Source of the DNA: VRUE01 sp040904405
GTDB lineage: Bacteria > Actinomycetota > Thermoleophilia > Solirubrobacterales > 70-9
Assembly (NCBI GenBank): GCA_040904405.1
Contig: JBBDTK010000026.1
Span: 1 to 10,747, forward strand
Length of the DNA stretch: 10,747 bases
Direction: 5' to 3'
Within the stretch, counting starts at the first letter, position 1. Each line of letters begins with the position of its first letter. The translations under genes were made by a program, and so were the position numbers. Positions 1-7,025 of this stretch are shown here, piece after piece. The notes under the pieces were generated by a model. It was not told the DNA's origin. It worked only from the letters and a program-made list of their open reading frames with translations, and did not search any database.

Positions 1-223
1 CAGCGCGAATGGCGCTGAGCGGGGTGTTGGTGATCAGACGGAGTGGCGCTCAACAGGTCCGCGCGACCCTCACTGCACCTATGCGCCGGTAGCCAGGGAG
101 GGATGCCGACGCGCTGCCCCACCGAACGGGACTGCCCGATGGGAACAGTCAACCCCTACCTATAGCGCCTACACCGCCTGAGGTCAAGCACTCTTTAGCG
201 GATCTACGGGGAAACGGAGGCGC
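1..223. other. Left-edge stretch without a supported gene
   Basis: No convincing gene was found. One plus-strand frame stays open from base 2 to a TGA near 179-181, but its translation has no recognisable domain or hydrophobic pattern, and open frames of about 60 codons are common at this GC content. A 9-bp perfect inverted repeat (CCGCCTGAG at 174-182 and CTCAGGCGG at 223-231) overlaps the stop codon of the next gene. It has no T-run, so calling it a terminator would be weak. No tRNA-like T-loop was seen. Confidence 0.4.
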
Positions 224-541
224 TCAGGCGGGGTCGGCGACCCCCCAACCGCGCCGCACGATCAGCTCGATCCCGATCACGCTGCCGACCGGTCCGACCG
301 GAGTCAGCGTCGCCGCCAGCAAGGTATAGGGCGCCTCCCTCTGCACGCATGCGACCCAGATCAGCACGCACAAGGCGATGAACCCCAACCCATGCGCCCA
401 CCCGAACACCATCGTCGCCCCCTCGAATCCCGGCATCAACCAGAAGAACATCAACCCCGAAAAGAACCCCAGCTCCAGCCAGGAGAACCGCTTGACCCAG
501 GCGAACAGCGCCCCCGGTACTGGCTTTCTGAGTCCGCTCAT
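224..541 (-). CDS. Small integral membrane protein, DUF3817-like
   Basis: A 105-residue protein with about three hydrophobic segments: roughly residues 20-38 (ending FFWLMPGF), 43-66 (containing GWAHGLGFIALCVLIW) and 72-93 (LLAATLTPVGPVGSVIGIEL). It ends in a short basic tail with RRGW. The central Ala-His-Gly inside a membrane segment and the Pro/Gly-rich last segment match what I know of the DUF3817 family, which has about 90-110 residues, is common in actinobacteria and has no established function. The ATG at 539-541 is preceded by GAGG four bases upstream, a short but plausible ribosome-binding site. The gene ends in TGA. Its upstream region runs into the assembly gap after about 45 bases, so its promoter and true neighbour are uncertain. 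The family call is by pattern and could be wrong; membrane location is firmer. Confidence 0.68.
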   Translation of the reverse strand: MSGLRKPVPGALFAWVKRFSWLELGFFSGLMFFWLMPGFEGATMVFGWAHGLGFIALCVLIWVACVQREAPYTLLAATLTPVGPVGSVIGIELIVRRGWGVADPA

Positions 542-585
542 CGAACCTCGCTGCCTTGCGTGAACGTTTCTCGCGCGGGTGGCGC

Positions 586-662
<77 letters not shown>

Positions 663-679
663 CGCCTGGACCCGCGCGC

Positions 680-3600
680 CTAGGCCCCAGGCGTAAGCGC
701 GGTGAGGACAATCCGCTCCTGCTCCCTGGCATGCGACACCGAGTACCCCTCGCCCGGGCTGGCCCGGGTCGGCCGGCCGACGTAGCCCAGCTCGATCCCC
801 TCCGGCATCAGGTCGGGGAGGCGGCGCGACATCACCTTCCAGCAGCCCATGTTGCGCGGCTCCTCCTGCGCCCAGACGACCTCCTTCAGGTTCGGGTAGG
901 AGGCGATCAGCTTGCTCAGCTGTTCCTTGGCGAAGGGGTAGAGCATCTCGACCCGGGCGATCGCCACGCTCTCGGCCGCCTCGCGACGGTCGCTGGAGTC
1001 GATGTCCCAGTAGATCTTGCCGGTGCAGAGGACGAGGCGCTCGATCTTCTCGCGCCGCTCGACCGCGCCGGGGTCGTCGAGGATGAAGTGGAAGTGGCTG
1101 CCGGTCAGCTGCTCGGTCCTCGCCGCGGCGCGGTCGAGGCGCAGCAGGCCCTTGGGGGTGAAGACGATCAGCGGACGCGGCTTGCGGATCAGCGCTTGGC
1201 GGCGCAGCAGGTGGAAGTACTGGGCCGCGGTGCTGGGGTTGGCGATGCGGATGTTGCCCTCGGCGGCCAGCGCCATGAAGCGCTCGATCCGGGCGCTGGA
1301 GTGCTCGGGCCCCGAGCCCTCGTAGCCGTGCGGCAGCAGCAGCGTCAGGCGGCTGGTCTGCCCCCACTTGGCCTCGCCGGAGACGATGAAGCTGTCGATG
1401 ATCACCTGGCCGGCGTTGGCGAAGTCGCCGAACTGGGCCTCCCAGAGGACGAGCGCGCTCGGGGTCGCCGCCGAGTAGCCGTACTCGAAGCCGAGGCAGG
1501 CGATCTCCGAGAGCGGGCTGTTGTAGAGCTCGAAGGGGGCGCTGGCGTCGTCGAGGTTCTGCATCGGGCAGTAGGGCAGCCCGGTCTTCTCGTCGTGGAG
1601 GACGAGGTGGCGGTGGGAGAAGGTGCCGCGCTCGGTGTCCTGCCCGGTGAGGCGGATGTGGACGCCGTCGGTCAGCAACGAGGCGAAGGCCAGCGCCTCG
1701 GCATGGCCGAAGTCGATCCCGCCGCCGTCCAGCGCCTCGGCGCGGCTGCCCAGCGGCTTGCGCAGCTTGCGGTGCACGGTGAAGCTCTCCGGCACCTCGA
1801 GCAGCTCCGCGTTGAGCTCGCGCAGCCGCTCCAGCGGCACCGTGGTGTCGACCGGCGGGCTGGCGCTGCGGTCGAGTTCGCCGGTGCTCGAGGTGGTCAC
1901 GGTCGGGTCTTCGTACTCGCCCAGCTCCATCTTCCGGCGCAGCTCCTTGAGCGCGGCCGCCATCTCCTCGTGGCGCTCGGCGTGGGCCCGCTCGACGTCC
2001 TCGGTCGCGATCGTCCCCTCTTCGATCAGCCGCTCGGCGTAGAGCTCGGAGACCGGCGGGTGGGCCTTGATCTTGGTTGCGATCGCCGGCTGCGTGTAGG
2101 CGGGCTCGTCGGTCTCGTTGTGGCCGAAGCGGCGGTAGCCGATCACGTCGATGACGATGTCGCGGCTCCAGCGCTCGCGGAACGCCATCGCCAGCCGCAC
2201 CGCCGCCGAGCAGGCCTCGACATCGTCGGCGTTGACGTGGACGATCGGCACGTTGAACCCCTTCGCCATGTCGGCGGCGTAGGGGGTCGAGCGGGCGTCC
2301 TCGGGGTCGGTGGTGAAGCCCACCTGGTTGTTCTGGATGATGTGGATCGTGCCGCCGGTGGTGTAGCCGCGCAGCGAGTGCAGGTTGAAGGTCTCTGCGA
2401 CCACGCCCTGGCCGGGGAAGGCGGCGTCGCCGTGCAGCAGCACCGGCACCGCCCGCTTCGGGTCGTGCTCCAGCTTCGGCCCGGCGCAGTCGGACTGCAG
2501 GAAGCGGGTCGCGCCCTCGACCACCGGGTCGACGAACTCGAGGTGGCTCGGGTTCGGGTAGAGCCGCACCGCGATCTTGTCGTCGTCGGTCTCGTAGATG
2601 CCCTGGTGGCCGTAGTGGTACTTGACGTCGCCGGTGCCGCCGTGGGGAATCGAGGCGACCGCCTTCACCTGCTCGATCTGCTTCGAGCCCTCGAACTCGG
2701 CCAGGATCGACTCGACCGAGCGGCCGAGGTTGTGGGCGAGGACGCTGAGCCGGCCGCGGTGGGCCATCCCGAAGACGACCTCCTCGGCGCCGGCCCGGTG
2801 CGAGAGGGTGACGACCTCGTCGAGCATCGGCACGATCGCGTCGAGCCCCTCGATCGTGAAGATCTTCTGCCCCAGGTAGGCCTTCTCGACGAAGCGCTCG
2901 AACTCGAAGACGTCGATCAGGCGGTCGAGCAGGCGGCGCTTCTGCTCGTCGGCTAGCGGCTGGCGGTGGGCGCCGGTCTCGACCATCTCGCGCAGCCAGG
3001 TCCGCTGCGAGTGCGAGGAGAGGTGCTCGAACTGGTAGGCGATCGTCCCGCAGTAGGCCTCGCGCATCCGCGGCAGCACCTCGAGCAGGGTCTCGCCGGG
3101 GACGCCGATGCGCAGGATCGAGGCCGGGATCCGCGCCATCAACTCCGGCGTCAGGTTGAGCCGCTCCGGCTGGATCGCCGGGTCGCCCTTGGGCTCGCTG
3201 CCGAGCGGGTCGAGGCGGGCGGCGAGGTGGCCGTGGGTGCGGTAGCCCTTGAGCAGCGAGGTGGCGGCCTGGACGGCGCCGAGCAGCTCCTCGTCGGGCT
3301 CGCCGGGGGCCGACGGCAGCGCCGGCGCGGCCAGTGGCGGTGCCGAGGCCGAGGCGGGGTGGGCGGCGGCGAGCGGCGCCGGGTCGATCCCGAGGTCGGC
3401 GGCGACCGACTCGTAGAAGCCGTCCCCGCCCTCGAGCAGCTGCTCGATCCGGCGCAGGAAGGCGCCCGACTCGGCCCCCTGGATCACCCGGTGGTCGTAG
3501 GTCGAGGTCAGCGTCATCGTCTTCGAGACGCCGAGCTGACGCAGGCGGTCGGGCGAGGCCTGGGCCCACTCGGGCGGGTAGGCGATCGCGCCGGCGGCGA

Positions 3601-4273
3601 CGATCGCGCTCTGGCCGCTGATCAGGCGGGGGACCGAGGCGACGGTGCCGATCCCGCCCGGGTTGGTCAGGGAGATGTTGGTCCCCTGGAAGTCGTCGGC
3701 GGTCAGCTTCGACTCGCGCGTCTTGTTGATCAGTTCCTCGTAGCGGCTGTGGAAGGCGGCGAAGCCGAGCCCGTCGGCGCCCTTGATCGCCGGCACCATC
3801 AGGCTGCGCGAGCCGTCCTTGCGCTCGACGTCAACGGCGATGCCGAGGTTGACCGGCCCGCCCTCGACCGCGAACGGCTTGCCCTCGCGCTCCTCGTAGA
3901 CGCGGGTCATCACCGGCCATTGCTTCGCCGCCTCGACGATCGCCCAGGCGATCAGGTGGGTGAAGGAGACCTTCAGCCCGCGCTCCTTCAGCTCCCCGTT
4001 GAGCGCCTTCCGTTTCGCGTCCAGCGTGTCGACCGCAACCGTCCGGAACGAGGTCGCCGTCGGCACCTCCCGGCTCTCGCCCATAGCCTGAGCCAGCATC
4101 GCCGCCGGCCCCCGCAACGGCTTCGCCTCGCCGGCCGCAGCAGGCGCCGCAGACGCGCCGTTGCCGCCGTCGGCAGCCGCCAGCACATCGCCCTTGGTCA
4201 CCTTGCTCCCCGGCCCGCTGCCATCCACCGAGCCGAGGTCGACCCCCCGCTCTTCAGCTACCCGCCGCGCCAC
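680..4273 (-). CDS. kgd: 2-oxoglutarate dehydrogenase, E3-binding, E2 catalytic and E1 domains (Kgd/OdhA type), 5' part frameshifted
   Basis: This long frame encodes 1197 residues from a GTG at 4273. Residues 1-36 are a peripheral subunit-binding domain (ARRVAEERGVDL, then GSKVTKGDVLAA). Residues 70-290 are a succinyltransferase E2 core with catalytic His261 in TYDHRVIQGAESG; the Gln where classical E2 enzymes have Asp is typical of actinobacterial Kgd/OdhA. Residues 335-1197 are the thiamine-diphosphate E1 component: YRTHGHLAARLDP near 344, GMAHRGRLSVLAHNLG at 502-517, NPSHLEFVDPV at 574-584, LLHGDAAFPGQG at 612-623 and IIQNNQVGF at 645-653. The C-terminus (YVGRPTRASPGEG, then HAREQER) is complete. 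In the TCA cycle the complex converts 2-oxoglutarate to succinyl-CoA in the cytosol, with a separate E3 lipoamide dehydrogenase. The GTG is probably not the real start. The preceding codons in this frame read V-R-A-T-P, the normal beginning of an E3-binding domain, and the frame stays open back to a stop at 4373-4375 with no ATG or GTG. The gene most likely continues into the lipoyl domain at 4258-4674 after a one-base frameshift. Confidence 0.93.
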   Translation of the reverse strand: MARRVAEERGVDLGSVDGSGPGSKVTKGDVLAAADGGNGASAAPAAAGEAKPLRGPAAMLAQAMGESREVPTATSFRTVAVDTLDAKRKALNGELKERGLKVSFTHLIAWAIVEAAKQWPVMTRVYEEREGKPFAVEGGPVNLGIAVDVERKDGSRSLMVPAIKGADGLGFAAFHSRYEELINKTRESKLTADDFQGTNISLTNPGGIGTVASVPRLISGQSAIVAAGAIAYPPEWAQASPDRLRQLGVSKTMTLTSTYDHRVIQGAESGAFLRRIEQLLEGGDGFYESVAADLGIDPAPLAAAHPASASAPPLAAPALPSAPGEPDEELLGAVQAATSLLKGYRTHGHLAARLDPLGSEPKGDPAIQPERLNLTPELMARIPASILRIGVPGETLLEVLPRMREAYCGTIAYQFEHLSSHSQRTWLREMVETGAHRQPLADEQKRRLLDRLIDVFEFERFVEKAYLGQKIFTIEGLDAIVPMLDEVVTLSHRAGAEEVVFGMAHRGRLSVLAHNLGRSVESILAEFEGSKQIEQVKAVASIPHGGTGDVKYHYGHQGIYETDDDKIAVRLYPNPSHLEFVDPVVEGATRFLQSDCAGPKLEHDPKRAVPVLLHGDAAFPGQGVVAETFNLHSLRGYTTGGTIHIIQNNQVGFTTDPEDARSTPYAADMAKGFNVPIVHVNADDVEACSAAVRLAMAFRERWSRDIVIDVIGYRRFGHNETDEPAYTQPAIATKIKAHPPVSELYAERLIEEGTIATEDVERAHAERHEEMAAALKELRRKMELGEYEDPTVTTSSTGELDRSASPPVDTTVPLERLRELNAELLEVPESFTVHRKLRKPLGSRAEALDGGGIDFGHAEALAFASLLTDGVHIRLTGQDTERGTFSHRHLVLHDEKTGLPYCPMQNLDDASAPFELYNSPLSEIACLGFEYGYSAATPSALVLWEAQFGDFANAGQVIIDSFIVSGEAKWGQTSRLTLLLPHGYEGSGPEHSSARIERFMALAAEGNIRIANPSTAAQYFHLLRRQALIRKPRPLIVFTPKGLLRLDRAAARTEQLTGSHFHFILDDPGAVERREKIERLVLCTGKIYWDIDSSDRREAAESVAIARVEMLYPFAKEQLSKLIASYPNLKEVVWAQEEPRNMGCWKVMSRRLPDLMPEGIELGYVGRPTRASPGEGYSVSHAREQERIVLTALTPGA

Positions 4274-4674
4274 GGGCGTAGCCCGAACTCCATCGCCTCC
4301 GTTGGCCTCTCCCGAGCTATCGCCAGAGACGCCGGTCCCGGCGCCCGGCTCCCCAGCCTCTCTCCCGCCCTCTCACCCGCGACAGGACCCGCGGCCGAGC
4401 GGTCTGAGCCCTCGGACGCCCCTTCCCCGGGCTCCATCTCCGCAAGCACGGCCCCCACCGGCACCTCGTCGTCCACCGCCGCAACCAGCTTCGTGATCGT
4501 CCCGTCGGCCGGCGCCGGCACCTCGGCGTCGACCTTGTCGGTCGATACCTCGACCACCGTGTCGCCCTCTTTGACGAAGTCGCCCTCGGCGACGTGCCAC
4601 TCCAGGACGATGCCCTCGGTGACCGACTCGCCCATCTCGGGCATCTGGATCTGCACGGTCGCCGTTTGCGCCAT
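4258..4674 (-). CDS. Lipoyl domain, N-terminal part of the broken 2-oxoglutarate dehydrogenase E2-E1 fusion
   Basis: Residues 1-77 form a standard lipoyl domain: MPEMGESVTEG near 11-21, a turn ending HVAEGDFVKEGD, and the lipoylated Lys47 in STDKVDAEVPAP, followed by GTITKLVAAVDDEVPVG. After about residue 80 comes a Gly/Glu/Ala-rich linker (EPGEGASEGSD). The last 30 residues (ARERPTEAMEFGLRPWRGG) do not fit a linker or domain and are probably out-of-frame translation. From 4372 downstream, the frame that leads into the E3-binding domain takes over the Gly/Glu-rich composition. Restoring one base gives a single protein of about 1331 residues ending at 680. That is longer than the roughly 1220-1230 residues of mycobacterial Kgd and corynebacterial OdhA, which lack their own lipoyl domain. 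The ATG at 4672-4674 has no clear Shine-Dalgarno. TACACT, ten bases upstream on the minus strand, may be a -10 element giving a nearly leaderless transcript. Confidence 0.82.
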   Translation of the reverse strand: MAQTATVQIQMPEMGESVTEGIVLEWHVAEGDFVKEGDTVVEVSTDKVDAEVPAPADGTITKLVAAVDDEVPVGAVLAEMEPGEGASEGSDRSAAGPVAGERAGERLGSRAPGPASLAIARERPTEAMEFGLRPWRGG

Positions 4675-4700
4675 CTGTCGTTTGAGTGTATGAAAGAGCG
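4675..4700. promoter_or_regulatory. 26-bp divergent intergenic region between lipoyl/E2-E1 gene and acyl-CoA reductase
   Basis: The two start codons face away from each other 26 bases apart, so promoter elements for each gene must lie in this stretch or inside the opposite gene. It is more AT-rich than its surroundings. On the minus strand TACACT lies ten bases before the ATG at 4674, a possible -10 element. On the plus strand TATGAA lies six bases before the ATG at 4701, a weak match. Neither gene has a well-spaced Shine-Dalgarno (AAGAG ends only two bases from 4701), which fits leaderless or near-leaderless transcripts. The hexamer calls are by eye. Confidence 0.35.
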
Positions 4701-6689
4701 ATGAACTACTTCGTCACCGGAGCGACGGGCTTCATCGGCCGCAACCTGGTCGAGCTCCTGCTGCAGCGCGAGGGGACGATCTACGCCCTGGTCCGAGCCG
4801 GTTCCCGCGGCCGCCTGGAGGAGCTGCGGACCGCCTGGGGAGCCGATGGCGCCCGCGTCGTGCCGGTCGCCGGCGACCTCTCCCAGCCCGGCCTGGGGGT
4901 CTCCGAGGAGGATCTGCTGACGCTGCGCGGCGAGGTCGACCACTTCTTCCACCTGGCGGCGATCTACGACATGGCGGCGGGCGCCGAGGCGCAGGTGGCC
5001 AACGTCGAGGGAACCCGCCACGCGATCGAGCTCGCCGGCGCGATCGAGGCCGGCTGCTTCCACCAGGTCAGCTCGATCGCCGCCGCCGGCCTCTACCGCG
5101 GCACCTGGACCGAGGAGATGTTCGACCAGGCCCGGGACCTCGACACCCACCCGTACTTCCGCACCAAGCACGAGTCCGAGCGGGTCGTGCGCGAGGAGTG
5201 CCCGTGCCCCTGGCGCGTCTACCGGCCCGGGATCGTCGTCGGCGACTCGCGCAGCGGGGAGATCGACAAGATCGACGGGCCCTACTACTTCTTCAAGCTG
5301 CTGCAGCGGCTGCGGCGGGCGCTGCCCTCCTGGCTGCCCGCGGTCGGGATCGAAGGCGGCGAGATCAACATCGTCCCGGTCGACTTCGTCGCCGCGGCGA
5401 TCGACCACATCGCCCACCAGCCGGGGCTCGACGGCCGCGCCTTCCACCTCACCGACCCCGACCCGAGGACGGCCGGCGAGGTGCTCAACCTCTTCGCCAA
5501 GGCGGCCGACGCCCCACAGGCGACGCTGCGCCTCGACCAGGGCGTGACCGACCCGGTGACCGGCCTGGCCCGCGCCGGGCTGCGCCTCTTCCCGCCCGCC
5601 AAGCGCCTGGTGAAGATCGGGCTGGACGAGCTCGGCATCCCGGCCGGCGTGCTCAACTACGTCAACTACCCGACCCACTTCGACTCGAGCGAGGCGCAGC
5701 GGGCGCTGCGCGGCTCGGGGATCGAGGTGCCGCCGCTGGAGAGCTACGCCCCGCGGGTCTGGGACTACTGGGAGCGCAACCTCGACCCCGGCCTGTTCAA
5801 GGACCGCACGCTCTCGGCCGCGGTGCGGGGCAAGGTGGTGCTGATCACCGGCGCGTCCTCGGGGATCGGCAGGGCGGCCGCGGTCAAGGTCGCCGACGCC
5901 GGCGCGACGGTGCTGCTGGTCGCCCGCTCGGTCGAGAAGCTGGAGGAGACCAAAGCCGAGATCGAGGCGGCGGGGGGCGTCGCCCACATCCACCGCTGCG
6001 ACATGTCGGACACGGAGGACGTCGAGCGGATGGCCGAGGAGGTCCTCACCTACCACGGTCGGGTCGACGTCCTGGTCAACAACGCCGGCCGCTCGATCCG
6101 GCGCTCGGTGGCGCTCTCCTACGACCGTTTCCACGACTACGAGCGCACGATCCAGCTCAACTACTTCGGCGCGGTGCGCCTGATCCTCGCCCTGCTGCCC
6201 TCGATGCAGGCCCACAAGAGCGGCCAGATCATCAACATCAGCTCGATCGGCACCCAGACCAACCCGCCGCGCTTCTCCGCCTACGTCGCCTCGAAGTCGG
6301 CGCTCGACGCCTTCAGCCGCGTGATCGCCTCCGAGGTGATCGGCGACGGCGTCCACATCACGACGATCTACATGCCCCTGGTGCGGACGCCGATGATCGC
6401 GCCGACGCGGATGTACGACATGTTCCCGGCGATCACGCCCGAGGAGGCGGCGGAGATGATCGCCGGCGCGATGGTCGGCAAGCCGAAGAAGGTGGCGACC
6501 CGGCTCGGCACCTTCGGCGAGCTGCTCTACGCGGTCGCGCCGAAGGCCAGCGACCGCATCCTCAGCACCGCTTACAAGCTCTTCCCTGAGTCGCAGGCGG
6601 CGAAGGGGAAGGGCGAGGAGGCGCCGGACAAACCACCGACCACCGAGGCCGTCGCCTTCGCGCACCTGATGAAAGGGGTGCATTGGTAG
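4701..6689 (+). CDS. Two-domain SDR oxidoreductase, probable fatty acyl-CoA reductase
   Basis: A 662-residue fusion of two Rossmann-fold reductases. The N-terminal half is an extended SDR of the fatty-acyl-CoA-reductase type: nucleotide-binding TGATGFIG at residues 6-13, HLAAIYD near 88-94, and catalytic Tyr152 and Lys156 in YFRTK. The C-terminal half (about 375-600) is a classical SDR: TGASSGIG at 383-390, then VNNAG, IINISSIG, and catalytic Tyr528 and Lys532 in YVASK. A basic tail follows, ending HLMKGVHW. The length and two-domain order match the bacterial fatty acyl-CoA reductases I know (Marinobacter FAR, about 660 residues, and mycobacterial AcrA1/Rv3391), which reduce long-chain acyl-CoA to aldehyde and alcohol with NADPH. 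I choose ATG 4701 because MNYFVTGATGFIG begins right at the first strand; a GTG at 4686 would add five residues. Substrate and end product are inferred. Other actinobacterial members of this fusion family have no known role. Confidence 0.85.
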   Translation: MNYFVTGATGFIGRNLVELLLQREGTIYALVRAGSRGRLEELRTAWGADGARVVPVAGDLSQPGLGVSEEDLLTLRGEVDHFFHLAAIYDMAAGAEAQVANVEGTRHAIELAGAIEAGCFHQVSSIAAAGLYRGTWTEEMFDQARDLDTHPYFRTKHESERVVREECPCPWRVYRPGIVVGDSRSGEIDKIDGPYYFFKLLQRLRRALPSWLPAVGIEGGEINIVPVDFVAAAIDHIAHQPGLDGRAFHLTDPDPRTAGEVLNLFAKAADAPQATLRLDQGVTDPVTGLARAGLRLFPPAKRLVKIGLDELGIPAGVLNYVNYPTHFDSSEAQRALRGSGIEVPPLESYAPRVWDYWERNLDPGLFKDRTLSAAVRGKVVLITGASSGIGRAAAVKVADAGATVLLVARSVEKLEETKAEIEAAGGVAHIHRCDMSDTEDVERMAEEVLTYHGRVDVLVNNAGRSIRRSVALSYDRFHDYERTIQLNYFGAVRLILALLPSMQAHKSGQIINISSIGTQTNPPRFSAYVASKSALDAFSRVIASEVIGDGVHITTIYMPLVRTPMIAPTRMYDMFPAITPEEAAEMIAGAMVGKPKKVATRLGTFGELLYAVAPKASDRILSTAYKLFPESQAAKGKGEEAPDKPPTTEAVAFAHLMKGVHW

Positions 6690-6744
6690 GAGGCGGGCGG
6701 GGGCGGGCGGCGCTTGTCGGAGCGGCCGTGGACGACGCCGCATG

Positions 6745-6888
6745 CCGGCGCCCGGGGAGTCACCCCGCGGGTGCCTATGTTCGCTTCGCTGGCGCTCCGC
6801 TCACCATGATGCTGCCGCTTCGCGGCTGGAATCACTCGCCGGTGCGCCGCTTCGCGAGGCACCCGCGTGGCGACTCCCCGGGCACCCG
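6745..6888. repeat. Compound inverted-repeat element (REP/MITE-like)
   Basis: A 32-base left arm (6745-6776) and right arm (6857-6888) are reverse complements at 28 of 32 positions, separated by 80 bases. The best-conserved parts are CCCGGGGAGTC and GCGGGTGCCT. Inside the spacer, 6829-6848 (GAATCACTCGCCGGTGCGCC) resembles the left arm in direct orientation, so the unit occurs about three times, twice direct and once inverted. Two smaller hairpins also lie inside: GCCGC-TTC-GCGGC at 6814-6826 and GGTGC/GCACC at 6841-6863. There is no transposase and no target-site duplication that I could see. It could be a palindromic intergenic repeat family, a miniature non-autonomous element, or a folded RNA between the two flanking plus-strand genes. 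Confidence 0.6.
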
Positions 6889-6899
6889 TTCACGCCTCT

Positions 6900-6954
6900 C
6901 AGGGGGACACCCCCTGCGCTCCCTGCGAGCGCTCTGCGGTGCGTCCCTTCGCAC
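6900..6954 (+). other. Cluster of three hairpins upstream of the AGPS-like gene
   Basis: Three consecutive perfect short stems: CAGGGGG-ACA-CCCCCTG at 6900-6916; CGCTC and GAGCG around a five-base loop at 6917-6931; and GTGCG and CGCAC around TCCCTT at 6939-6954. A short T-run (TTTTT, 6964-6968) follows ten bases after the third stem. Read on the plus strand this could be a terminator for a transcript from the reductase side, or part of a leader RNA for the oxidase. The stems are certain; the function is a guess. Confidence 0.4.
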
Positions 6955-7025
6955 GATCGCAGCTTTTTCCGGGCTATAGGGGGGTCGATGCTGCGATCGA
7001 GCGGGGGACCTACGATTGCTGATCG

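Larger units (their letters stand above)
6690..7025. other. Gene-free, highly structured intergenic region
   Basis: There are 336 bases between the reductase stop and the oxidase start without a credible gene; short open frames here give low-complexity Arg/Ala/Pro translations. It opens with a G-rich tract (6691-6710, GGCGGGCGG written almost twice). Then come the compound inverted-repeat element at 6745-6888, a hairpin cluster at 6900-6954 and a short final stretch. That last part contains TACGAT at 7011-7016, nine bases before the ATG at 7026, a possible -10 for a near-leaderless transcript of the oxidase gene. Confidence 0.6.

Noticed and set aside
174..231. 9-bp inverted repeat at the end of the DUF3817-like gene as a terminator
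   Set aside because: The arms are 40 bases apart, one overlaps the stop codon, and no T-run follows in the minus direction; chance pairing is likely at this GC content.
6691..6710. G-rich tract as a G-quadruplex
   Set aside because: Only three G-runs of three or more are present, so it does not meet the usual four-run pattern; a two-layer structure would be weak.
4317..6743. 808-codon minus-strand open frame opposite the acyl-CoA reductase
   Set aside because: Its translation is Arg/Asp/Val-rich without domains, while the plus strand there has two complete SDR domains with all catalytic motifs.
6745..6960. tRNA, riboswitch or CRISPR array in the structured intergenic region
   Set aside because: There is no T-loop or anticodon arm, no riboswitch core that I recognise, and the repeats are inverted and degenerate rather than regularly spaced direct repeats.
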